A stretch of DNA of 64,000 bases, from NCBI RefSeq assembly GCF_904849725.1, contig NC_058518.1:507271225-507335224 (forward strand), read 5' to 3'. The stretch's first letter is position 1, and each line of letters opens with the position of its first letter. Below are positions 1 through 12,200 of this stretch, one piece after another. The DNA comes from Hordeum vulgare subsp. vulgare (lineage: Eukaryota; Streptophyta; Magnoliopsida; Poales; Poaceae). Both the position numbers and the translations under genes were made by a program. The notes beneath the pieces were generated by a model. It did not search any database. It was not told the origin of the DNA and worked only from the letters and a program-made list of their open reading frames with translations.

Positions 1-3000
1 CCCTCCTTAGTCTTTTCTTGATTGCGCGGTATTGTTGGATTGAAGTGGCTCGGACCGACATTACTCGTATGCTTACGAGAGACTGGTTTCATCGCTACGA
101 GTAACTCCGTTGCTCAAAGATGACCGGCGAGTGTCGGTTTCTCCAACTTTAGTTGAATCGGATTTGACCGAGGAGGTCCTTGGATGAGGTTAAATAGCAA
201 TTCATATATCTCCGTTGTGGTGTTTGCGTAAGTAAGATGCGATCCTACTAGATACCCATGGTCACCACGTAAAACATGCAACAACAATTAGAGGACGTCT
301 AACTTGTTTTTGCAGGGTATGCTTGTGATGTGATATGGCCAACGATGTGATTTGATATAATGGATGTATGAGATGATCATGTTGTGATAGTTAATATCGA
401 CTTGCACGTCGATGGTAGGGCAACCGGCAGGAGCCATAGGATTGTCTTTATACTAACGTTTGTGCTTGCAGATGCGTTTACTATATTGCTAGGACGTAGC
501 TTTAGTAGTAATAGCATGAGTAGCACGACAACCCCGATGGCGACACGTTGATGGAGATCATGGTGTGACGCCGGTGACAAGAAGATCGTGTCAGTGCTTT
601 GGTGATGGAGATCAAGAAGCACAGGATGATGGCCATATCATGTCACTTATGAATTGCATGTGATGTTAATCCTTTATGCACCTTATCTTGCTTAGAACGA
701 CGGTAGCATTATGAGGTGATCTCTCACTAAAATTTCAAGACGAAATTGTGTTCTCCTCGACTGTGCACCATTGCGACAGTTCTTCGTTTCGAGACACCAC
801 GTGATGATCGGGTGTGATAGACTCAACCTTCACATACAACGGGTGCAAAACAGTTGCACACGCGGAACACTCGGTTAAGCTTAACGAGCCTAGCATGTGC
901 AGACATGACCTCGGAACACATGAGACCGAAAGGTCGAGCATGAATCGTATAGTTGATATGATTAGCATAGAGATGCTTACCACTGAAACTATTCTCGACT
1001 CACGTGATGATCGGACTTGAAATAGTGGATTTGGATCATGTACCACTCAAATGACTAGAGAGATGTACTTTTTGAGTGGGAGTTCTTAAGTAATATGATT
1101 AATTGAACTAATTTTCATGAACATAGTCTAATGGTCTTTGCGAATTACAATGTAGCTTGCGCTATAGCTCTACTATTTTTTATATGTTCCTAGAGAAAAT
1201 TTAGTTGAAAGTTGATAGTAGCAAACTTTGCAGAGTGAGTCTGTAAAACCAAGGATTGTCCTCGTTGCTTCGCAGAAGGCTTATGTCCTTAATGCACCAC
1301 TCGGTGTGCTGCACCTCGAGCGTCATCTGTAGATGTTGTGAACATCCACATACACGTTTCTGATGACTACACGATAGTTCAGTACAAAATACTTAATGGC
1401 TTAGAAGCAAGGCGCCGAAGACGTTTTGAAACGTCACGGAACATGAGAGATGTTCTAAAGAGATGAAATTGTGATTTCATGCTTGTGCCCTTGTTAAGAG
1501 GTATGAGACCTCTGACAAGATTGTTTGTCCATGAAGTAAAGGAGAAAAGCTCAATCGTTGAGCGTGTGCTCAGATTATCTGAGTACGACAATCGCTTGAA
1601 TCAAGTGGGAGTTGATCTTCCAGATAAGATAGTGATGGTTCTCCAAAGTCACTGCCACCAAGCTGTGAGAGCTTCGTGATGAACTATAACATATCAAGGA
1701 TAGATACAATGATCCTTGAGCGATTCGCGATGTTTGACACTGCGAGAGTAGAAATCAAGAAGGAGCATCAATAGTTGATGGTTAGTAAAACCACTAAGTT
1801 TCGAGAAAGTCAAGGGCTAGAAGGGATACTTCGTGAAACGGAAAAGCAGTTGTTGCGTTAATGAAGAGACCCCAGATTAAACCCAAGCCCGGGACTAAGT
1901 GCTTCTATTATGAGGGGAACGGTCAGTGAGGCGGAGCAACTCTAGATACTTGGTAGATAAGAAGGTTGGCAAAAGTCGAAAGAAGTATATTTGATATACA
2001 TGATGTTGATGTGTACTTTACTAGTACTCCTAGTAGCACGAGGGTATTGGATACCGGTTCGGTTGCTAAGTGATTAGTAACACGAAATGAAAGCTACGGC
2101 ATAAACGGAGACTAGCTAAAGGCGAGGTGACGATACATGTTGGAAGTGTTTCCAAGGTTGATATGATCAAACGTCGCACGCTCCCTCTACCATCGGGATT
2201 GGTGTTAAACCTAAATAATTGTTATTTGGTGCTTTTGTTAAGCATGAACATGATTGGATCGTGTTTATTGCAATACGATTATTCATTTAAAGAGAATAAT
2301 GGTTACTCTATTTGCTTGAATAATCACCTTCAATGGTTTATTGAATCTCGATCGTAGTGTTACACATGTTCATGATATTGGTGCCAAAAGATACGAGATA
2401 ATGATGATAGTACCACTTACTTGTGGCACTGCCGCTTGAGTCATGCTGGTATAAATTGCATGAAGAGGCTCCATGCTGATGGATCTTTGTACTCACTTGA
2501 TTTTTGAATCACTAGTGACATGCAAATCATACCACATGAGCAAGGCCTTGTTTTCATTGAGATGAAACAAGATAGTAACTTGTTGGAAGTGATACATTTT
2601 GATGTATGCAGTCCAATGGATGGTGAGGCACACAGTGGATATCATTATGTTCTTACTTCAATGACGATTTGAGTAGATACTAGAGTATTTAGTTAATGAA
2701 TCACAAGTCTGAAATATTGAAAAGTTCAATTCAGTTTCGGAGTGAAGTTTGTCGTAACAAGAGGATAAATTGTCTACGATATGATCATAGAAATGAATAT
2801 CTGAGTTACGAGTTTTGGTACGCAGTTAAGACAATGTGGAAATTGTTTCATAGTTCATGCCACCTGGAACATCATAGTGTGATGATGTGTCTAAACGTCA
2901 TAGCCACGCACTGTTTGGTATGGTGCATACTATGATGTCTCTTATCAAATTACCACTATCGTTTATGGGTTATGCATTAGAGACAACCGCATTCACTTTA

Positions 3001-5366
3001 AATAGGGCACCGCGTATTTCCGTTGAGATGACACAGTATAGACTGAGGTTTAGAGTAATCTAAACTGTCGTTTCTTGAAAGTTTGGGGCTTCGACACTTA
3101 TGTGAAAAACTTTCAGTCTGATAAGCTCGAACCCAAAGCGGATAAATACATGTTCATAGGATATCCAAAACAGTTGGGTACATCTCCTATCTCAGATCCG
3201 AAAGCAAAGTGTTTGTTTCTAGAAACGGATCCTTTCTCGAGGAAAGGTTTCTCTTGAAAGAATTGAGTGGGAGGATGGTAGAACTTGATAAGGTTATTGA
3301 ACCATCACTTCAACCAGTGTTTAGCAGGGTGCATGAAGTTGTTCCTGTGGCGCCTACACCACTTGAAGTGAAAGATGATAATGGTGATCATCGAGCATCG
3401 GATCAAGTTACTACAAGCCTCGTAGGTTGACAAGGTCGCGTACTACTGCAGAGTGGTACGGTAACCATGTCTTGGAGGTCATGTTGTTGAGCAACAGTGA
3501 ACCTACGAGTTATGGAGAAAGCAATGGTGGGCCCGGATTCCGACAAATGGCTGGAAGCCATGAAATCCGAGAGAGGATCCATGTATGAAAACAAAGTGTA
3601 GACTTTGGAAGAACTACTTGATGGTCATAGGACTATTGAGTAAAGATGGATCTTTAAAAGGAAGACAGACGATGATGGTGATAAGTCACTATTAAGAAAA
3701 GCTCGACTTGTCGCAAAGATGTTTCCGACAAGATCAAACAGTTGACTATGATGAGACTTTCTCACTCGTAGCGATGCTAAAATTCTGTTAGAATTATGTT
3801 AGTAGTTGCTGCATTATTTATGAAATATTGCACATAGAATGTCAAAACATTGTTTCCTCGACGGTTTACTTGAGCAAACATTGTATGTGATACAACCAGG
3901 AGGTTTTGTCAATCCTAAAGATACTAGCAAGTATGCAAGCTCCAGCGATCCTTCAATGGACTGGTGCAAGCATCTCGGAGTTGGAATATACACTTTGATG
4001 AGATGATCAAAGATTTTGGGTTTGAACAAGGTTTATGGGAAACTTGTATTTCCAAAGAAGTGAGTGGGAGCACTATAGAATTTCTGATAAGTATATGTGG
4101 TTGACATATTGTGGATCAGAAGTAATGTAGAATTTCTGTAAAGCGTACAAGGTTGTTTGAAAGGAGTTTTCAAAGGAGTACCTGGATTGCGCTACTTGAA
4201 CGTTGAGCATCAAAGATCTATGGAGATAGATCGAAAGCGCTTAATAGAAGTTTCAACAAGATGCATGCCTTGACAAGTTTTTGAAGGAGTTCAAAATAGA
4301 TCAGCAAGGAAGGAGTTCTTGGTTGCGTTGTGAGGTGTGAATTTGAGTAATACTCAAAACCCGACTTCGGCAGAATAAAGAGAATAGACGAAGGCCGTCT
4401 TCTATGCCTTGGCCGTAGAATCTGAAGTATGCCATGCTGGGTACCGCACCTGATGTGTGCCTTGACTCAAAGTCTGTTGAGAGGTGCAAAGAGTGAGCCA
4501 TGATTGAATCACTAGCAGCGGTCAAAATTTATCCTTAGTAACTGATGGACTAAGGAATTTTTCTCGATTATGGAGGTGGTTAAAGAGTTCGTCGTAAGGG
4601 GTTACGTCGATGCAAGCTTTGACACTAATCCGAATAACTTTGAGTAGTCAAACGGATTCGTATAGTAGAGTAGATATTTGGAGTGTTTCCGAATAGCAGA
4701 TAGTAGCATCATCTATAAAATGACATAAAGATTTGTAAAGAACACACGGATCTGAAATTTTCAGAACCGTTGACTAAAACCTCTCTCACGAGCAAGACGT
4801 GATCAGACCCCATAACTATATGGGTGTTGAATTCGTTGGAATCACATGGTGATGTGAACTAGATTATTGACTCTACTGCAAGTGGGAGACTGTTGGAAAT
4901 ATGCCCTAGAGGCAATAATAAATTAGTTATTATTATATTTCTTAGTTCATGATAATCGTTTATTATCCATGCTATAATTGTATTGATTGGAAACACAATA
5001 CTTGTGTGGATACATAGACAAAACACTGTCCCTAGTAAGCCTCTAGTTGACTAGCTCGTTGATCAAAGATGGACAAGGTTTCCTGGCCATAGGCAAGTGT
5101 TGTTACTTGATAACGGGATCACATCATTAGGAGAATCATGTGATGGACTAGACCCAAACTAATAGACGTAGCATATTGATCGTGTCATTTTGTTGCTACT
5201 GTTTTCTGCGTGTCAAGTATTTGTTCCTATGACCATGAGATCATATAACTCACTGACACCGGAGGAATGCTTTGTGTGTATCAAACATCGCAACGTAACT
5301 GGGTGACTATAAAAATGCTCTACAGGTATCTCCGAAGGTGTTCGTTGAGTTAGTATGGATCGAGAC
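1..5366 (+). mobile_element. Decayed Angela-like Copia retrotransposon (element D), truncated both sides
   Basis: The stretch 1-4890 is the leader and internal region of a BARE/WIS/Angela-group element. It aligns to the intact element C (leader from about 28324, gag-pol 29512-33492), but nearly every reading frame is broken by stops and indels. Recognisable remnants in + order are gag-like sequence (about 1479-1760), a protease-region remnant (about 2040), integrase-like fragments (about 2400-3060), reverse transcriptase (about 3460-4080) and RNase H-like sequence (about 4560-4790). A purine tract precedes the 3' LTR at 4891. The LTR stops at 5366 and unrelated sequence follows. It is almost identical to element B, with every landmark shifted by exactly 36624. 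It encodes no functional protein. Confidence 0.9.
4891..5366 (+). repeat. Truncated 3' LTR of element D
   Basis: It begins TGTTGGAAATATGCCCTAGA, the start of the Angela-type LTR, after the tract AGTGGGAGAC. Only the first 476 bases of an LTR of about 1.8 kb remain. By eye it is identical to 41515-41990, including two variants that element B's 5' LTR lacks (ACATCG instead of ACGTCG, and TAAAAATGC instead of TAAAGATGC). Confidence 0.9.
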
Positions 5367-6293
5367 AGTTACTAATGCCCTCCCAACGTCAATGAATAGC
5401 AGAATAAAGTGGTATCCGTTCACGCATATATAACTCATCAATTACATTACTTAACCTCGAGTAAACGAAACCGAGTATACAAAGAAGACAACAACACTTA
5501 CTTGAAGTTGTAAGGAAAGATTATTACCCTTTTGTTTTGATGTATAAGGAACGAGTTTAGCAAGTTCTCCGCGGTCTCTTTGATTGAGTTTCGTACCATC
5601 AATTCATTTACGACATCTCGGCAAATAAACCCAACGTTGACGATTCCTGTTTTTTTTAATTCAACGATATTCAATCTGCATAATATATATAGTAAGGATA
5701 ATTATATATACATGTAATGAACGAACTGAGCTAGAGACTACGTGCATAGAGAAGACAAACCAACTGCCATTAAAGTAGATACGGATTGTACATGCCATAA
5801 CATGACAAAAATTACATTTCAGCCAAACATTAGAACAAGGGGACAAAAAACGTTGGGAAATAAAATAGGAATAGAAAATATCCAGAATCGCGGGGTACTT
5901 CCATTCTTTGTGATTTCGTGAAAACAGAAGCTACATGCACATGCTAATAGGGCTTGATAATAAAACATGCATCCTTTGGTGGTAAAGAAAAGGAAGCAAA
6001 ATGCAAATCATCAACATGATAACTAGAGGGAAATATGCATGCACCTATACACAAGTGAATTTTAACAGATGCACAACCAGTGGTGCAGCTGTTTACCGTG
6101 CTGCTCTGCTTCAAACAGAACCCTAGAACCACCACGAATGTTAATGCGACTCAGTAAGATATAGTGATTTTTTAATTCCATCTTCTACCTGTCTACTAAG
6201 GTCTTGAAATTTTACATGTTGATGAACTGGCACCGCTATTTTTTGAGGATTTTGCTAACAATAGTAAGTTGCCATTCAGAGAATAACACTCAC
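5367..6293. other. Gene 1 intron 7 or downstream sequence, no recognisable feature
   Basis: This AT-rich stretch lies between the truncated LTR and gene 1 exon 7. I looked for counterparts of gene 2 exons 8-14 and found none. It could be the start of intron 7 with the remaining exons beyond the window, or foreign sequence joined when element D arrived. Confidence 0.5.
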
Positions 6294-9200
6294 TAAGTGG
6301 CTTATATTGTGCTCCTGCACATAAACTCCCTTTTCTCCCAACCAACCATGCTCCATATGGCACCTCAGCAGATTCTGCAAACAGAAGTGGTGTCAGCAAG
6401 TATTATTGCTTTCAGTAGAATATACAAAAATTATAGAAAAAATGAACTCAATATAACCAAAAAAAGATTGAATATAAGCATATTATTCGGCAATAAAATT
6501 CTAATCCTTCAGATTGATTCAAACTAAGTAGGGTTTCTACCTCGTTATGTATAAACTTTAAACATAATTATAAAAATTACATGAGACATAAATGACACAT
6601 ACCAGGCAATGGCACAAAGGACGCCCCAATTGATAGATTTTCAGAACCATATCTTACACCCAGGACAGCATAGTCCTCAGAAGACAGCATGAAAAACATA
6701 ACTCCCGGACTGTAATGATTTCTAACTATATTAACTGAAACTGATAATGAAAACATCTAACATCATGTTTGGGACTATTTCTCAAAATAACAAGGGCTTC
6801 CATGATTTGCAACAGCAACTAGATATGTAGTTTACCTGTTGTTTCCCATTAGCAAAGGGATTGTCCCAAATGCACCAAGACGATACTCAGGGAAGTAAGC
6901 ACATGACCTCAGCTTCAGCATGCTGAACAAACAAGTATGAATGAGTATTAATGAATGCAGTAACAGTATTATCCAACCAACAAGAAAGAACGTACGGTTC
7001 TGAAGTCGACACATGAACGTCCACAAAGGTGTGGGGATCGTATAAGTCTCTACAAAAACAGTAAAGTGTTTCAATGTGAGAATAGAACAAAGATTGCACA
7101 AATACAAAATGCTGGTAAATTATGAAATACGGACTTCTGCCAGCGAAACAGAGCGTCCCCTTTTACTTCTGTTCCACTAGCTTTATCGCCAGCTGCAGAT
7201 ACCTAGTGATATTAAGGTATGCAAAGACTTGACTTGCAGTGACTTGATGTCGATCGACAGTGTACTGCATTGCATTGAATACAAGGGTACTGGGTACGGG
7301 TACAGCATTATAAACATGCACAATCACCTGAAAATATTTTCTAGTACTAAGGTGGTATCAAACACTGTAGGCAACCTTAAATATATTACTTGTGCACGGC
7401 TTAGATGAGGCTAACCAGTGGGGATTAGTTTGCATCAAGACGCAACATCCAAATGGCAATACAATGTTATCGTAATCGACAGAACTGTTGAGTAAATAGG
7501 CAATTTTCCGAGTATATTAATCCACGAGATAATAACTAACATGGCATTGAGTAGACTAATGATGTACTGATCTTGAGCTAACCTAGCACATACTACGCAT
7601 ATAGTGGATACATCTATGCAGACAAGTAGTACTGCTAGAATAAATACGAACATACCCTCCAATAGGCCAGTTGGCCGTAGCAGCAGCTTTCGCGTTGGAC
7701 GCGGCCGTAGCAGCAACAGCAGCAGCATCCTCTGCCTCTTCTTCTGAGCTTCAAGGACGAGACGATCGGCCTCGGATGGTGAAGACATGGCGATGACGAG
7801 GACGACGCGGACGTAGACGAAGCAGACGGACGGAGGCGAGCAGTCGCGTGATCGCTCCCCAAAAACCTAATCGCCCCTCTCCCGTACAGGAACCGGAGAG
7901 GCGGGGTTTCGGAGGCCTGCTCTCCCGTCGACCGTGTACGCGGTAAACGGGACGGAGTCGCCGGCGGCAGCAGCGGTCAAGGAACGAACGCGTGAGGCAG
8001 ATGTGATCTGATTCTCGTGACGGCTAGGGTAGGCGTTAGCTAGCTTATAAAGGCGGCTGGGCGGAGAGACGTGGGCCGAACCCATGTCCGAGTCGGTAAC
8101 AGCCCACGATCCGACGTCTCGGATCGTGCCGTGACCGTTACGTATTCTCTGTTCCTGACCGACAAAAATAAGCGCGTAGGTATGAGCTCGGCTCGGCTCA
8201 TTCCCGCAACCCGCGGCGCGACGCGTCGTGACGAGGCGAGGCTGTTGGGGAACGTCGCATGGGAAACAAAAAATTTCCTACGCGCACGAAGACCTATCAT
8301 GGTGATGTCCATCTACGAGAGGGGATGTTCGGTCTACGTACCCTTGTAGACCGCACAGCAGAAGCGTTAGTGAACGCGGTTGATGTAGTGGAACGTCCTC
8401 ACGTCCCTCGATCCGCCCCGCGAACCGTCCCGCGATCAGTCCCACGATCTAGTGCCGAACGGACGGCACCTCCGCGTTCAGCACACGTACAGCTTGACGA
8501 TGATCTCGGCCTTCTTGATCCAGCAAGAGAGAAGGAGAGGTAGAAGAGTTCTCCGGCAGCGTGACGGCGCTCCGGAGGTTGGTGGTGATCTTATCTCAGC
8601 AGGGCTCCGCCCGAGCTCCGCAGAAACGCGATCTAGAGGTAAAACCGTGGAGATATGTGGTCGGGCTGCCGTGGCAAAGTTGTCTCAAATCAGTCCTAAA
8701 ACCTCCGTATATATAGGGGAAGGAGGGGGAGCCTTGCCTTGGGGTCCAAGGACTCCCAAGGGGGTCGGCCGAGCCAAGGGGGGCAACCCTCCCCTTCCAA
8801 ACCGAGTCCAACTAGGTTTGGAAGGAGGAGTCCTTCCCCCTTTTCCCACCTCCTCTTTTTTTTCTCTTTGATTTTCTTCCTATGGCGCATAGGGCCTTCT
8901 TGGGTTGTCCCACCAGCCCACTAAGGGCTGGTGCGCCACCCCCAAGGCCTATGGGCTTCCCCGGGGTGGGTTGCCCCCCCCCCCTCCGGTGAACACCCGG
9001 AACCCATTCGTCATTCCCGGTAACTCCGAAAACCTTCCGGTAATCAAATGAGGTCATTCTATATATCATTCTTCCTTTCCGGACCATTCCGGAAACCCTC
9101 GTGACGTCTATGATCTCATCCCAGACTCCGAACAACATTCGGTAACCAACCATATAACTCAAATACGCATAAAACAACGTCGAACCTTAAGTGTGCAGAC

Positions 9201-12200
9201 CCTGCGGGTTCGAGAACTATGTAGACATGACCCGAGAGACTCCTCGGTCAATATCCAATAGCGGGACCTGGATGCCCATATTGGATCCTACATATTCTAC
9301 GAAGATCTTATTGTTTGAACCTCAGTGCCAAGGATTCATATAATCATGTATGTCATTCCCTTTGTCCTTCGGTATGTTACTTGCCCGAGATTCGATCGTC
9401 AGTATCCGCATACCTATTTCAATCTCGTTTACCGGCAAGTCTCTTTACTCGTTCCGTAATACAAGGTCCCGCAACTTACACTAAGTCACATTGCTTGCAA
9501 GGCTTGTGTGTGATGTTGTATTACCGAGTGGGCCCCGAGATACCTCTCTGTCACACGGAGTGATAAATCCCAGTCTCGATCCATACTAACTCAACGAACA
9601 CCTTGGCAGATACCTATAGAGCATCTTTATAGTCACCCAGTTACGTTGCGACGTTTGATACACACAAAGTATTCCTCCGGTGTCAGTGAGTTATATGATC
9701 TCATGGTCATAGGAACAAATACTTGACACGCAGAAAACAGTAGCAACAAAATGACACGATCAACATGCTACGTCTATTAGTTTGGGTCTAGTCCATCACG
9801 TGATTCTCCTAATGACGTGATCCAGTTATCAAGCAACAACACCTTGTTCATAATCAGAAGACACTGACTATCTTTGATCAACTGGCTAGCCAACTAGAGG
9901 CTTGCTTGGGACAGTGTTTTGTTTATGTATCCACACATGTATATAAGTCTTCATTCAATACAATTATAGCATGGATAATAAACGATTATCTTGATACAAG
10001 AATTATAATAATAACTATATTTATTATTGCCTCTAGGGCATAATTCTAACAGAGGCATGGCGTGGCGGGCGGCGGAGGAGTGCGTGAGAGCGCCTTCTTT
10101 TCTCACTCTCCAATAGCATGTGGAAGAGAGACCCTTATAAAGGGGTCCAACTTCTCCTCCCCTAGCGGGGTGGGACTAAACTTCCCACCACCTTGTCATG
10201 CCACCACCTACATGGGCCCTTGGAGATTTTTCTGAAATTCTCTTATGGGCCTAAGGCCCATCACTAATTTCAACAATCCCCCACCAGATCTCAAGGGCAC
10301 ATCGTGTTCCCTCGTTCCAATCACTGTTTTAATATACCAGCATTTCAGTGAAGACCTGTTAAGGTTGAGCTTCACCTAGAGCAAGTAGCTACACCCCTTT
10401 ACAACTGAACAATGGACTATGCCTTGAATTGTCAGTTTGGCGTAAAGGAGTTTCACCACAAGTCTTACTAGTACTAGACTGCCAAAGGTGACCCCTCGGA
10501 TGGAGCATATTAGTCACACTCCTGACCTATTCATGAGTTTACTAGAGATCATCCAAATCTCATAGACTGTGACCAGCAGTCAAGCTCATATAGGTGTGTT
10601 CCTCCAAAGATCGCTCTGTAGGACAGCATCTTGCTTACACATAAGCTTTAGAACACATTAAGACAGTAGTCATCCTACCATACAGTATCCGAGAGCATTG
10701 CATCTCCAACGGAGTGGGTTAGTAAAGTTACTCTCCTCAGTTCACCACTGGCTTGTTTTCCCAGGTCCTACTTCACGGGATCTCCGATCATATAGGTTGG
10801 GTTACTGCCATGGCAACTCATGTAGGTCTCATACCCATCTCCCTCGATGCACTATCTATCACAACACGTGATAGCCCTTTAGTAAAGGGATCTGCCAGAT
10901 TCTTAGCCGTTTGGATGTAATCCAACGCTATCACTCCGGAGTTTCTCAAATGTCTGACAGACTTCAATCTCATTCTTATATGTTTGTTGGACTTCATATT
11001 GTCCTTTGAACTCTTCACTTTGACAATAACCATCTGATTATCGCAGTTCATAAGGATAGCCGGAACCGGCTTCTCAACCACAGGTAAGTCCATCAAAAGA
11101 TCTCGAAGAAATTCTGCTTCGACACCAGATGTGTCTAATGTTGTTAATTCTGCTTCCATTGTCGATCTCGTTAAGATCGTTTGCTTGCAAGACTTCCAGG
11201 AAACAGCACCACCCCCAAGAGTAAACATATACCCAGTAGTGGCCTTCATCTCATCAGCATCAGAGATCCAATTCGCATCACTATACCCTTCAAGTACCGA
11301 TGGGTATCCCGTATAGTGAAGTCCGTGGTTGACAGTGCCTTTCAGGTAGCGCATAATTCTTTCAACAGCACGCCAATGAACATCGCCCGGGTTTGCAACA
11401 AACCGGCTAAGTTTGCTCACAGCAAACACGATGTCAGGCCTTGTTGCGCTAGCTAGGTACATAAGCGAACCGACAATTTGAGAGAATCTCAATTGATCTA
11501 TAGTTGTGCCTTTAAACTTTCGAATAAGCACACTAGGATCATATGGTGTTTGAGAAATTTTGCAGTCTGAATATCCAAAGCGACTCAAAATCTTCTCAAC
11601 ATAGTGGGATTGCAGAAGTGTAATCCCACCCTCATCATCTCTCAACAGCTTGATGTTCAAGATAACATCAGCCACCCCAAGGTCCTTCATCTGAAAGTTT
11701 TGAGACAGAAAAGACTTAACCTCCTCAATTACTTTGAGGTTGGTTCCAAATATCAGTATGTCATCAACATACAAGCACAATATAACTCCTTCGCCCCCAC
11801 CATGGCGATAGTATACACATTTGTCAGCTTCATTAACAACGAAGCCAACAGATGTCAGAGTTGTATTAAACTTCTCATGCCATTGCTTAGGTGCTTGTCT
11901 CAGACCATATAAAGATTTCAACAACTTACACACCTTTCCTTCCTGACCTTCTATCACAAAGCCATCTGGCTGTTGCATATAGATTTCCTCATTTAGCTCT
12001 CCATTCAGGAAAGCCGTCTTAACGTCCATTTGATGAACGAGAAGACCATGAGAGGCCGCCAATGAGAGTAGTACTCGAATGGTGGTCAGTCTAGCCATAG
12101 GTGAGTAAGTATCAAAGAAATCGTCTTCTTCTTTCTGGGCATAGCCCTTGGTCACAAGGCTAGCCTTGTACTTTTCAATCGTACCATCGGGCCTAAGCTT

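Noticed and set aside
7435..7788. 117-codon frame MSSPSEADRLVLEAQKKR as a separate gene
   Set aside because: It is the LTR copy of the Copia gag start (15046), with frame changes, not an independent host gene.
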